Assembly: GCA_027943245.1 (NCBI GenBank)
Contig: JANDJZ010000176.1
Coordinates: 1 to 64,000 of the forward strand
Direction of reading: 5' to 3'
Source: Acanthamoeba sp. SK_2022b
Taxonomy: Eukaryota; Discosea; Longamoebia; Acanthamoebidae
Length of the DNA stretch: 64,000 bases
The translations under genes and the position numbers were made by a program. The notes beneath the pieces are model-generated. The model worked only from the letters and a program-made list of their open reading frames with translations, did not search any database and had not been told where the DNA came from. This document shows, piece after piece, positions 23,416 through 34,147 of this stretch (position 1 is the stretch's first letter; each line of letters opens with the position of its first letter).

Positions 23416-23933
23416 TCAGTTTACTGTAAGGCTTACAAGTGTTGCTGCACTGTTGGCGGCGGCGGTTGTGGTGGAGTTGATGAAGGGGAGCACGTGGGCG
23501 ATGAAGTACTTGTCGAAGCACGGGGAGGTCCAGTCGTTGTGGAGGCACGGGATCGAGAAGCGGTGGAGCCGGCCGGTCTCCTGCAGCGTCCGAAGGCCGA
23601 TGTAGTCGTACTTGTACAGGGGCTGCTCCTCGAGCGGGACGACCGACGAGATCGAGTTGTTGGCAAACACGCCGAACCAACCGGTCTCGCGCGGGATCAG
23701 GACCTAGCGGCGGTGGCGAGGAGAGATGAGCTCCACTCACTCGAACCAAAGGAGGGGGACAGGCGGGGATGAGGCATGGGGGTGACGCCTACCGAATCAA
23801 CGACAGAGTAGCTCATGACAAAGTTCTCGAGCGAGAGCACGTTCCTCTTGTACGTGGCGTTCTTCTCCGCCCGTTCGTTGTTGATGTCCGAGAGGAAGAT
23901 CTTCTCCTGCACGTACGTCGACAACGCATACGG

Positions 23934-24006
<73 letters not shown>

Positions 24007-24976
24007 CGCGTGCGTGCGCCGAGAGTGAAGTGAGTCCCGGGTGGATATTTCTCCTTCTACATAGCGACGCAGTGCGCACCACGCCAGTAGCCGGCGAAGG
24101 AGAAGAGCGACTGCGCCCAGTCGTCGTAGATGCAGCAGTCGGCGATGTCGTCCAGCGTCGCGTTGAGGTACTCCCAGCTGCCCACCTGTTTTTGGTCGCC
24201 ACACACGAGTCCTGGTGAGCGGGAGGAGTGGGAGGTGTGGCCTGCTGCTGCTGCTATACCATGGGCACGCCGTAGACGCCCATCATGGGGGCCACCCACG
24301 AGATAAAGTTCTTGACCGGCGGATTGTTGCAGCGCTCGAGGTAGCCCCGCATCAGGATGCCGCCCTGCGAGGTGCCCAGCACGTTGATGCCTCCCGCCAG
24401 CTGGGGATCGGCTGCCAGCGCCTTGCAAATCAGCTCCACCTGCGCCCCGGAACGGCCCAATTGGTCGACGACGAGGGCAGGCCTCCTTGTGTCAGCACTG
24501 GCCGTCGATCGGGAGAGAGAAGGGAGAGGGGCGTGGCGCAAGACCAGGGTAAGGGGAGCAGCTGCGTGCCTGGGTGTCACTGCTGGTGAAGACGGAGCCT
24601 TCGGACGAGCCGGTGACCTCGAGGGCGGTCACGTAGACGCCCGGCATCAGCTGGCGGGCCAGGTCTGCGATGTGGGACATTCTAGCACTCGTGTCCGTTA
24701 TGCCTACAGTTTTTGTTTTCCCATTTGTTAATTAAAGAGGATTACAATTGATTGAGTGCTCAAAAGTGCCTATTTATTTTTTGCCTATAATTCTAATTTA
24801 TTATTGCAATTTTTAGGAAGTTAATGTTGTTCAAAAAGTAATTGGGAAATGAAATGGGGAATAGCGGCACACTCACCATGCATGAGCACGAGGGGCGTGT
24901 AGCGCGGGGCCGCCTCGACGGAGAGTTGGATGGCGACGACGAAGGTCACCAAGAGGGCCACCCTTGATGTCTGCAT
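23416..24976 (-). CDS. PPT1: Palmitoyl-protein thioesterase (PPT1-like), lysosomal
   Basis: This enzyme removes thioester-linked fatty acids from proteins in lysosomes. The minus-strand start MQTSRVALLVTFVVAIQLSV (24976) is a clear signal peptide. It is followed by PRYTPLVLMHG, with the oxyanion region. The nucleophile elbow NVLGTSQGGILMRGYLERC (GxSxG Ser) is present. Other PPT1 segments are FISWVAPMMGVYGVPM, DDIADCCIYDDWAQSLFSFA, YVQEKIFLSDINNER, NVLSLENFVMSYSVVDSV and TGWFGVFANN. The catalytic His region is DNxSS-like SIPCLHNDWTSPCFDKYF near the C-terminus. A GT microsatellite (23936-24006) and an AT-rich stretch (24715-24830) lie in introns. Confidence 0.92.
23936..24006. repeat. GT/CA microsatellite in a PPT1 intron
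   Basis: About 31 GT units followed by a short CG run occupy an intron of PPT1. On the coding strand the repeat is CA. Confidence 0.95.
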
Positions 24977-25362
24977 GACGGTGCCAAACTCGAAAGTGCC
25001 GGAGTGAGCTGCGGCTCCCGCCAAGTGCTATCGCCGGTCGTGATTGGCGGTCCGTTCGGCCAACCAAAGGAGCCGTGGATCGGCGTCGCACCTTTCAGAG
25101 CCACACCCGGGGTCGTTCGTGTTCAAACACGAACTTACCCTCAACACACTGATCACATCACAGAACATCGGGGAGGCCACTCCCGCCTGTCTTTCTGGCG
25201 CAACACAACAACAGCCAACCGACCCGTGGTTGGCCGAAGATAAAAAGGCAAACGAAGGAAAAGAAGAAAGAAATTGAGAGCAGTTTCAGTTCAGGTCGCC
25301 TTGAAAAGAAAGAACTCACGAGTTTGCGGCGAGAGAGCTCCAAGAGGAGGGTGCAGAACGCG
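24977..25362. promoter_or_regulatory. Divergent promoter region PPT1 / zinc-finger F-box gene
   Basis: This 386-bp space lies between two divergent start codons. It is CpG-rich. GTTCGTGTTCAAACACGAAC at 25115-25134 is an imperfect dyad (GTTCGTGTT and its complement around CA), a candidate binding site. No gene is seen. Confidence 0.45.
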
Positions 25363-26424
25363 ATGGACTTGTATGCCCTGATGGAGAAGGAGGACCGGCG
25401 GCATAACCGCGGGGCGTGCCCGGTGTGCAATGTCGAGCTCCCGCTGGCGGATATCGAGAGCCACGTCAACCGGTGCCTCGACCTCGCCCTCCAGTCCGGC
25501 GACGAGCAGCTCGCCAAGTCCCTCGCTCGCAGCGGCTACCACCCCCTCGCCGACGGCGCCCCCTCTGCCGGTACCTCTTTGCATAACATAATAACTCTTC
25601 ACGTAAAAGAAGCATTCTCATAATTAAGCAATTAATATGCATTTATTTGGCCTTATCGCTGGCTGTGCAGAGCGCCTGCGCGCCGAGGACCACGCCTATG
25701 CTACGCTGCTCCTTCAGGTTCGGGTGGCCAGTGTTTGAAGCTATGTTTGGGGTATTCCCATTGGCTGATGCAAGCTCCTCCCCAACTGCAGGCGCTCGAC
25801 ACCGACGTCGACTTGGCCCAGTCGACGCTCGATGACAGCGCAGAGCGAGTAGTGGGGGCGCAGGTGAAGCCCGGCGGTCTGGCCCTCGACATGGCAGCGC
25901 TCCGACGCAGCCAGAACGCCGACGCCGACCAGCGCACCAAGGTCCTCGACCAGACCGCCGCCGCCGCCGCCGCCCGGGACGACAAGTGCAAGGCCAAGAC
26001 CAAGCAGCGCCTGCTGGTCGTCGACGACGATGATGAAACGGACGCCGACACCGACGACGACGACGGAGACGACAGTGACCGCGACGACAAGGTCAAGCTC
26101 GAGATCAGGCTCGATGCCATGAGCAAGAGCCAGATCAGGAAGCTGTGCCTGAAGCAGCGCCGCACGATCGAGCGGATGCGGCTCCGCATCGAGCTGCTCG
26201 AGAGAGATCTCAAGGCCGTGCGGGTGGCCAACGCGGTTCGCGTCGTCGACGACGAGTCGCGCGAGGCCCGCGACGAGTGGGAGGCGGCGTTCCAACAGCA
26301 GCAGCAAGAGGCCAGCGAGCGCGAGGCCGAAAGGCGGCGGGCGGCCGAGGAGGCCGATGAAGCCAAGGCCATCGCCGACGCACTGGAGGCCATCAAACAG
26401 TGCGCTCCCTTACCCGCCTGACTC

Positions 26425-26509
<85 letters not shown>

Positions 26510-27950
26510 GTGTGCGTGTGTGTGCGTGTGTGTGCTGATGACGTGAGTGACGTGGATGGCGCTAGGCAAGAAGAGGCGGAGAAGGCTGCCGCCGACGCCG
26601 CCGCTGCCGAGGCAGCAGCGAAGGAGGAGGAGGAGGAGCGTGCACGAAAGGCCGCCGCCGAGGAGTGGAGCGTCGTCACCGGTGTGGAGGGCAACGGGCT
26701 GTTCAGCCTGCCCAGGGAGGTCATGCTCGCCGTCTTCGCGAATCTCGCTGCCCGTGACCTGGCCAACCTCTCCCGGGTCTGCAGAGTGCTTGCCCAGCCA
26801 GCCCAGGTGCGACCACCGAGCTCCCCCCTCTCTTCAATGCTCTATTGCGTGCGAGTGCGAGTGCGTGTGCGTGACTGACCAAAGCGCACGCGCGCGCCAC
26901 TTAAAGGACCCGCTCCTCTGGCGGCAACTGTTCGTGTCGTGGCTGCGCTGGGCCAAGGCCGAGAAGTGGGGCCTGGCCACCGACGCCGACATCCTGCTCT
27001 GCTACGCCCCGGCCCCGCCCGAGCCGTCGAACCAAAGCCAAGCCGACGCCAGCGATGACAACGCACGTACGTGGTTTCTACAATTCAAAAAATGTACGCC
27101 CACGCCCACGCCCACGCCCACGCCCACGCCCACGCCCACGCCCACGCCCACGCCCACGCCCACGCCCACGCCCACGCCCCGCGTGTGCTCACCGTCACGG
27201 GGGGGGGCACGGAACGCAGACTACGAGAAATGGCGCTACGCCACGGTGACGGGCAATGGCGAGAGGTGGCTGTGGGATCGCTGTCGTAACACGCTGTCGG
27301 GCTTCAGCTTCTGCACGCGCACCCACCAAAAGTGGGCCTTTGATGGCGCGTACGCGTCTCCTTTCCCCTCTCTCCATTCGTTTGCGATCGGCGAGGCATT
27401 GACAACCCGCGCTCGCTCTCCCCCTCCCCCAATCTCCCCCTTGTTCGATATCGGCAGACGCCTGCGGGTGCTGTCGGGTCTCTACCACTACCCGACGCTG
27501 GAGTGGGGCCAATCGATTCTGCGCATCCAATTCAGGCCGCAGAAGGCGTTCCAGTGCCGCGAGGGCGTAGGCGTCCGCGACACCTTCTGGAACCAGGACC
27601 TCTGGCGCTTCTCCCCGAGGTCGGTGGCCGCTCTCGCTCTCTCCTCTGGACCTGTGTGTCGTGTGTGTCGTGTTGGTGCGGCATGGGCCCTCCCTTGGCG
27701 TGCGCTCACGGCTTTGTGGCCACAACGCAGGACGACCGCGCAGCGAGATGGGAAGCAGCAACCGGCGGCTGACGAGGCGACGTCGGATGCGGAGAAGGAG
27801 CGAGCGGTGGAGCGGGAGGACGGGTCGTTCATGGCCATGCGCGTCGGGGTGGGCGGACCGGGCTCCCTGCGGGCGCCCTACACGGTGCAGGGCGACATCC
27901 CCCTGGCCATCGTCGCCCTCGTGCTCCTCCAGGCCACAGGCCACCTCTGA
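25363..27950 (+). CDS. Zinc-finger and F-box protein
   Basis: The start MDLYALMEKEDRR at 25363 leads into a single zinc finger, CPVCNVELPLADIESHVNRC (C-x2-C...H-x3-C, UBZ-like). This is followed by an acidic Asp-rich stretch, a long charged coiled coil (RLRIELLERDLKAVRVANAV) and a second helix rich in Ala/Glu. An F-box then reads LFSLPREVMLAVFANLAARD LANLSRVCR (two contiguous segments). C-terminal exons include LLWRQLFVSWLRWAKAEKWG, WRYATVTGNGERWLWDRCR and LYHYPTLEWGQSILRIQFRP, a conserved-looking domain I cannot name. F-box proteins recruit substrates to SCF ubiquitin ligases; a UBZ-like finger suggests ubiquitin binding as well. Introns contain a 107-bp GT repeat and a CCCACG hexamer array. 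The last exons are tentative. Confidence 0.65.
26427..26534 (+). repeat. GT microsatellite, about 107 bp
   Basis: This is the longest dinucleotide tract in the window, mostly pure TG and ending in TGTGCG variants. It lies in an intron between the coiled-coil exon and the F-box exon. Confidence 0.95.
27096..27178 (+). repeat. CCCACG hexanucleotide tandem array
   Basis: About 13 to 14 near-perfect copies of CCCACG occur head to tail. They lie in an intron of the F-box gene, followed by a G9 run at 27200-27208. The frame over it, Pro-Thr or His-Ala repeats, is an artefact. Confidence 0.95.
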
Positions 27951-28177
27951 ACGGTCACAGACGCGCTTCTCTTCTCTCTCTCGTTTGTGGCCTTGTGTTT
28001 AGTTGGGATCCTCAATACATCAACTACCAGGCAATGTGGGTCACTTGGTCGACTATGCTCCGCTTCTCTTGGGCGGGCCGCACGCGGTTGAACCGTTTCT
28101 GGCTCGTGCTGAAGTGGTACTGGTCGTCGCGCAGCCGATTCTTCTCAGCCGTCCTTCGATACCTGCGCCAGTCCCCT

Positions 28178-30731
28178 CTATGTGAGTACACTGGTAGTTG
28201 AGGGGTCTCCTCTCCAGGGATTGGCGCACCATTTGGTTTGCGTCTTCTGGCCCTTGAGGCTCGTCTTGTTGACCTTGAGAAGGTTGATGCTGCCCCCCCA
28301 CCAGGCCTCCGGCACGCTGCTCCCCGGCGGCAGGAGCTTGGTGGCCTCGCGCACATGTCGGTTGGTCTGTCGCCAACGTGTTGGATTGAGGGCCATGCGA
28401 AATGCAACGAGAGCTCACCCGCGATGTTGAATGGAGGAGGAAAAGAGAGGGGGGGGGGCACCTTGAACAAGCACCAGAAGTGGGAGCCGAAGTAGCGCTG
28501 GAGGAAGCTCAGCACGTGCCGCCAACGCCACCCGACCAGCTGGTTGAGGTGTGGCCGGGATGGTTCGCAGCCCCTGAAGGGCAAGTGGTGCGACTTGTAG
28601 ATGACGTGAGTCTCCACCCTGCGCGCACCCGATGCAACGCGGTCGTCGTCATCGTCCCGCTTGCCCTTTTGCGATGCCTCCCTCTCCGCGCTGGCCTCCA
28701 TCAGCTCGCGGGCCAGGCTGCGAAAGCACGCGCGCTCGCGCTTCGCGCTCTTCCGTCGCTCGCTTCCGCGGACCCTCTCGCCTGCTCTCGACCGCGCGCT
28801 CTCCCTGCACAGCGCCACCAGTCGCTGCTTGTCCTCGCGCGTCATTGCACAGCCGTCGTCGTCGTCATCATCATGATCGCTGGAGGGCGAACTGAGGGCG
28901 AGGACAGCCAAGGCCGCGGCTGCGCTCACCCGCAGCTCTGAGCGCCCTGCACGAGCGAGTCAGGGATGACGTGCGGTAGGGAGAAAGGGGGGGGGTCACC
29001 TGTGAAGTCACAAGCCGGTATGGCCACTCTGTTGTCGCGGTCGAGTTGGTCGAGCAGTACCAGCTCCACGAGCGATCGCTTGTGCTTGCCCACGACCTCG
29101 CGCACGACCGCATCCTCCTCCAGAAGGCTCGCAAGGAAGATCCACACCCGCACCGCCTCGGCTCGCTCGCCCGCATCGATCGCCGCCCGTCTCCTCACTC
29201 CCCGCCTGCTCCGGCGGCCTCGCCTCTGGTTGCCGCTCTCGCCCTGACCGTTGCCCACGCCCACATCGTCTTCTGGGCTGCCAGCGTCGCTGTCCTCGTC
29301 TTCGCTGGTATCTCCATCCACAGAGAATTCACTGCCTTCCGCGTCGCTGCCGCCGTCGCCGCCGCTAGTGTCCTCATACTCATCCTCATCCTCCTCATCC
29401 TCGTCCTCGTCCTCGTTGTCGTCGTCCTCGTCGTCGCTTGTGTCGCTCTCGTCTTCTGACTCGCTGCCGACCTCGTGCTCGCTGTACCTCGCCCACAGCT
29501 TGTCAACCTCGTCGTCGTCGTAGTCGCGCTCACGGTCGCAAGTCGGCGGCAAGAGGTAGCAGTCGCCCAGGAAGCGACACACGTCGCTCGTTATGCGCGC
29601 GTCGTCGATCATGAAGCACAACACCGCCAGCGCCTCCATGGCCTCCACGCGCAACGCGGCGCTCCTCTCCTCCTCTTCGGCGGCGTCGCCGATGTCCCTC
29701 GTGTTGTTGCCTCGGCCATTGGCGGCGGTGGCAATGACATCCATGAGCACGTCGCCCAGCGCCGCACCATCGGCGCCTCTGCCGCCGCTACCGGCTCGAG
29801 CGACTTTGGCTTCGCCCCGACCAGCGCGCCCGCTACTGCCGGCGGCCATGGTGACCGTGGTGATCTTTACGGGCCGTCGTGTCCGCTGGTCTGCCGAGCA
29901 GGCCGCTGTACCCGCCGACGGTGGCGGGGCCTGGGCGAAGAAGCGCTGAGGTAGGCTCTTGGCGCACATCACGCCGAGCGATGCCACCACTCGCATGGCC
30001 TTCATTTGCACCTCCCACTCCGCATCCACCGTCGGCCTTTTACTCGTCGTCCTTTTACTCGCTGTGTGTTGCTTGCTACTGGGTTCACCGCAGTCGTAAT
30101 AGTCATTAACCTCCTCCTCATCGTCTCTGCTGCTGCCGCCGCTATCGTCCTCCGATGACGTGTCGCCGTAGCCGCCAATGACGAATGGCCGCGATCGATG
30201 GCGAAGGAAGGGGCGCAGGCGAGCCTTGATCCACGCGGCGAGCTCGTCCACCCTCTGCTCGGCTGTGGTGGTCACCACTTGCAGCTCCCGCCGGCGTCGG
30301 CCGTTGCCGCTGTCATTGGCCGCGTCGTCATCATCGGGGCTGTGCGCTGTGGTGGTGGCCAGCCACTCCAAAGGCTCCCGCAGCAGCGCGTCCACCAACC
30401 CTGCCACCGCCACCTTAATCAAGCCACTTTAATTTTCCAGGTAAGATAGAAGGGCAGGGAGAGGGCAAGGGCGAACCTTTTGGCGTTGTGGGTCGGTTTG
30501 GCCGAAGAAGGCGTTCCACGTCGTGTGGCTCGGTGTGGCGCCAGTCCACACCACGTGCTCGCCTTCCACGGTAACACCATCCTCGTGCGCCACTGTGACC
30601 TCGACGGAGCCCCAGTGCCGCCTGTCCTGGAGTCGCTTCTGATGCAGCTGGGGCTGCATGTTCGTCCCTTGTGCCTTGGCACTAAGCTTGTGTGCCTGTG
30701 GTGCCCCGTTGACGCGCCTTCCTCCCCCCAT
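28178..30731 (-). CDS. Acidic helical protein of unknown function
   Basis: The start ATG at 30731 gives a first exon with GSVEVTVAHEDGVTVEGEHV and VWTGATPSHTTWNAFFGQTD. After a ~63-nt intron it continues VAVAGLVDALLREPLEWLAT. The middle has a helical region (MKAMRVVASLGVMCAKSL; RVEAMEALAVLCFMIDDARI) that could be armadillo-like, interrupted by two Asp/Glu-rich runs. The long exon ends KRSLVELVLLDQLDRDNRVA. Later exons contain FLQRYFGSHFWCLFK and the chosen end at 28178. A further charged segment, RRYRRTAEKNRLRDDQYHF at 28024-28165, also looks coding and may be the true last exon. I found no clean splice to it. Family not recognised. Confidence 0.55.
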
Positions 30732-30779
30732 CCTTTCACTAGCTGAATAATCTCAAAACACTGACGTTTGGCCAATCCG

Positions 30780-31010
30780 CAAGTGATCTCAATCTTCGCT
30801 GAACGTGCCAGTCCACATAAAAGGAAAAACCAGTTCAAAATGCAAACGAAACAGGACATGCACCCACAGTATGCCCTATTGTGGGTGTCGACACCACGGT
30901 TCCACTGGGGTATGACAAAGATCCAATCCTGAGGGACCTCGACTGATGGCTGTGGAGCAGTGTCAACATGTGGCCACTCTCCTACCACAAACATGTGGTG
31001 GCCCCAACGC
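30780..31010 (-). mobile_element. PiggyBac-like transposase remnant (tentative)
   Basis: An open minus-strand frame contains FVIPQWNRGVDTHNRAYCGC followed by a hydrophobic stretch (LNWFFLLCGLARSAKIEI). This resembles the Y-N-x-x-M-G-G-V-D...D/N...Y and K/N-W-(W/F) pattern in the C-terminal part of DDE_Tnp_1_7 (PiggyBac) transposases. The catalytic Asp triad region is not recognisable. The frame sits inside a CpG-depleted block. Confidence 0.3.
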
Positions 31011-31325
31011 GTGCCACTGGTGTGCAGCAACACAGGCACTGATGGCCTCCTGTGGCCAGCCTGGCCCCAAGCAACACAAACACCAATGCCACACTCCTCC
31101 CCACTGGATATCTCTACCTGCATGCAGATGAAGGCCACAGATGAAGGCCACCATGGCACAGAAGACATAAAACTGATGGGTTCATTAAGAAGATACCTTG
31201 TCACTTTTTTCTGAATGTTCTAGCACTACCTTGCATGGTCACCACTACCTTCAGGGAGCTTCAGGTACTTGCCTCACTTTGACAACCTGTCACAAGTTGA
31301 GTCAAGTTCAAGCAGAGCAGCAAAA

Positions 31326-31387
31326 GGATATGGCATGGTGGATTCCCAGGTGGTCGCCCACCCCAGTACTAACACCGCCTGGCACAG
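31326..31387 (-). pseudogene. Truncated 5S rRNA pseudogene, copy 4
   Basis: The last 62 nt of 5S rRNA are present on the minus strand with the usual downstream flank (GCAAAAGG side), but the 5' half is missing. All four differences from the intact copies are C-to-T or G-to-A changes at CpG sites. The flank GTTCAAGCAGAGCAGCAAAA matches the flank of copy 3, so it is a copy of a 5S gene with its surroundings. Confidence 0.9.
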
Positions 31388-31818
31388 TCATGGAGTCAAC
31401 AACAAGGTAAGTGTTGACCTGACCATAACTCACCAAACCACAGGCGAAGTGTTGACCTGATGCATATTGGTTCTTCCACCTCAGTCCAGAGATATACATA
31501 TTTTAGGTAAAGTACCAGGTATTTAGAAGCAATTTTGCTTGGTACTGCTATAGATCTATCATATTTTGAGGCTTCATTGAGTTATGGCTTACTAAAAATT
31601 GTTGTTTTCATTTGCCCAAGTCTAAGCTGATAATAACTCCTCAAAAAACCTGGAAAAGATACTTCCCACCAATGCTGGTTATCAATAAAAGCCCCTTTTA
31701 TTCTCATTCCAAGAGTGCCTGAGGGACTGTGTTGCGCTTGCCTAGTATTCAAATGCCTGTGCCTGGGAGAAACAGCATTGAGTGCCAGACCAACTGAGCA
31801 CTTGAGGAGGATGCTGTT

Positions 31819-31937
31819 GGATATGGCCATACTGCTCAGAAAGCGCCGCTTCCCATCTGAACAGCGAAGTTAACCTGCCCCAGGCGGTGTCAGTACTGGG
31901 GTGGGCGACCACCTGGGAATCCACCATGCCGTATCCT
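31819..31937 (+). pseudogene. Diverged full-length 5S rRNA copy 5, opposite orientation
   Basis: This copy is full length and reads on the plus strand, ending in TCCTTTTG (terminator). It differs from the intact copies at nine positions. Four are CpG transitions; the others alter paired bases, such as GCGC to GCTC and AAGCTGCGCC to AACCTGCCCC. It keeps TGTTG just upstream of +1. Compensation was not seen, so a pseudogene is more likely than a variant functional gene, though transcription is possible. Confidence 0.85.
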
Positions 31938-32129
31938 TTTGCTGCCTCTTCTTTGCCTTGTGCTGTGAATGTGGTAGGTATCTACATATCCTTTCCCCCC
32001 TTTGGCTCTCTGTCACCTCTCTCCTGTTCTTGCCTTTCAATCAGTGCATCGCTCTTGCATTTCTATGTCACAGTCAACATTCCCTCCCACACAGCAGTCA
32101 ACATTCCCTCCCACAGGCTGCTAGCAGGC

Positions 32130-33774
32130 TTAGCCAAGGAAGAGGCCAGAGCCAGACGCGAGATGACGACTGAGCAGCGCATCGATGATGAGCCACACAA
32201 CCTCCAGCGGCAGCTCCGACAGCCCGTTGCCTGCTCCTCCACGTTGTCGAACCAGTAGCAGCGAGAGCACCTCGCCCCGGAAAGCGCGCGGGCACACGGC
32301 GTGCAACTGCGGTCGCCACCGCAGGCCGGTCCCGACAAAGTGGCGCGCCCTCTGCTGCATCTTGTCGCCATGGGTGGCCCACAGCCTCAGCTCGACAGTG
32401 GCGTCGGGAGGCTTCGAGTTGACGTAGTGCAGGGCCTGGCCCACGGGGTCGACCAGCGCCACGTCCCTGAACCACGCCAGTAGGACGAAACTCGCCTTCT
32501 CCTCCCTCTTCTGTATGTTCCAGGGGAAAGCCATCCGTCCGCTTTCGTGCGACATCACCGGCGCACCGGCAATGGCGTCGTCATCGGGGGCGATGCCGGT
32601 GGCGTGCAGCGGGGCAACGAGCGGGTGCATAATGGGCGTCACCATGCGGAAGCGCGCAGGAGCCAAGGGATAGGTTGCGGGCAGCTGCACGTGGACGACG
32701 AATTCGGTTTTGCCGTCGAGTTGGTGGTTGTGGTAGATGGTGGCGTCGGTGGGCGTGCGCAGGGCGACCAGGAAGTCGAGCGGGGGGTCGTCGAGGTTGT
32801 CCGTGAGGCCCTCCATCAGCTGGTCGATCACTGAGCTGCCCTCTCGTGGGTGCAGGCTGATCAAGCGCATCCCCGCATCCGCTTCAATCTGTGTAGTCGC
32901 CGTTCAGGCCACAAGATTCTCCGCGCACACACAAAGGCAATACCATGCGAAGCTGCTCTTGGATGCATTTGGTGCGGCCGCTCAGCTTGAGCGAGTCATA
33001 GTTGTCCAGCAGCTCGCTGAGGCCGTCGTCCCATCCCTTGGGCAGCAGCCAGCTCCCACGCGGAGCCCGGCCCGGGGCATGGTCGGCGGTGTCCGAGCCG
33101 AGAAGTCCGCAGGGGCGTGGCAGGGCACGCCAGGTGGTCATGCTGGCGGGGTTGAATATGATGGAGCGTCGAGTCGTGCAGCTGTCCTGGCAGATCTGCC
33201 GAGTGTACGCCATGCGCCTGCTGGCATGACAGGTGGACATCGAACGAGGAGGGGGCACGCCGTCCACCAGCGTCGGCCGCTTGTGGTGGCTGGGGAGCAG
33301 GTGCCGCGGCATACGCAGTGCGTCATCGTAGTCGAGCTCGGCATCGTCGTGGTGCAGCAGGAGCAACACCCGGCACACGTCACCATAGCACAGGGCCACG
33401 TCGATCACGAGTTGTATCTTAACGCCGCTCAGCCGCCAGTAGAGGCTGTGCTTGCGCCACACGCCCCTTGGCATCGGACGGTTGCCATAGCCCAAGGGAA
33501 ACAGCGGTGGCTACAACACCCACAAACAACGCTCAGCTTTTTGTTGGGGTTGGCTAATAAAATGGCGGGCGAGAGTACGTCAATGCGATGAGGGGGGACA
33601 CTCTGACTGATGCCCATAAGCTGGGTTGTGGCTCCAAATGCTGATCACTTTTCTTTTTCTCTTCAAGCGCAGTCTGGAGATGTCTTTTTGAGTTTCCTTT
33701 CTTGGGCGTAGGCCTCTGCTTCAGCGCATCCGACTTCCTCTTGATCGACGTGGCACCAGCGACGGACACACCCA
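32130..33774 (-). CDS. E2-fold (UBC-like) protein without obvious catalytic cysteine
   Basis: Three exons on the minus strand are proposed. A basic N-terminal piece (SIKRKSDALKQRPTPKKGNS) splices to GYGNRPMPRGVWRKHSLYWR and a long region ending LLDNYDSLKLSGRTKCIQEQ. The E2-like core follows: EADAGMRLISLHPREGSSVI, FVVHVQLPATYPLAPARFRM and VTPIMHPLV, which match the beta-sheet, the YPxxPP loop and the xHPxI step of ubiquitin-conjugating enzymes. After HP the usual N...ICLD cysteine segment is absent. The C-terminus, LSELPLEVVWLIIDALLSRH, looks like an F-box helix. The 5' end is uncertain: no ATG lies in frame in the first exon, so an upstream exon or different start is needed. Confidence 0.5.
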
Positions 33775-33974
33775 CCTCCTACTAATTGTCCACCACCTAT
33801 AACCCGTCATTTTCGTGCAGGTTCGAGAAACGGAGCGACAAGCCGGTCTACCGTGTGGCCAAGGACAAAGCAGCCAAGGTTCGCCCGTTGGACCGGAACG
33901 ACACCACACGAGAACAACCACAAAACGAGTTTTTAATTCGGAGCTCGGCTCAAGTCTCCTTAAATTAGACAACA
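33775..33974. other. Non-depleted spacer next to the LTR
   Basis: This stretch has normal CpG content. The plus strand has an exon-like open frame after a good acceptor (TTTTCGTGCAG at 33810-33820) reading EKRSDKPVYRVAKDKAAK. The minus strand should contain the 5' end of the E2-like gene. Neither could be completed. Confidence 0.3.
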
Positions 33975-34123
33975 TGTTGCATGTCCGTGTCAGGTTGGGG
34001 AAGTTGGAGGTTGAGAAGAAGATGATTTATTGATGCGGTAGTAGCGTCAAGAGACAGGCTTACTAAATAAGGAGAGAACTGATGATAAAAAGTGAGAATA
34101 ATAGATGAGACTGAAATCCAACA
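33975..34123 (-). repeat. Probable 3' LTR of a Ty1/copia element, 149 bp
   Basis: Read on the minus strand it begins TGTTGGATTTC at 34123, directly after a GCAGGGG polypurine tract (34124-34130), and ends TGCAACA at 33975. The ends TGTTG...CAACA are the usual LTR inverted termini. AATAAA lies inside it. It follows the copia coding end by about 25 bases, in the correct order. No second LTR was found in the window. Confidence 0.6.
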
Positions 34124-34147
34124 CCCCTGCAGTTGAATAATCTACTG

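Larger units (their letters stand above)
30732..32129. other. CpG-depleted island 2
   Basis: Apart from 5S-derived sequences, there is no intact gene here. CpG is scarce from about 30,900 to 32,100. The first ~160 bases are the promoter side of the acidic-protein gene. The island holds a transposase-like remnant (minus strand, 30780-31000), a truncated 5S pseudogene (31326-31387), a diverged 5S copy in opposite orientation (31819-31937), and a direct duplication of a CAGTCAACATTCCCTCCCAC unit at 32071-32117. Confidence 0.65.

Noticed and set aside
23936..24030. Cys/Val-repeat frames over GT tracts, also at 3966, 10402, 26427, 51678 and 52306
   Set aside because: Translations of dinucleotide microsatellites inside introns.
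27995..28201. Trp-rich plus-strand frame reading YINYQAMWVTW
   Set aside because: The minus strand here (RRYRRTAEKNRLRDDQYHF) has the composition of a real protein; the Trp-rich reading is its antisense.
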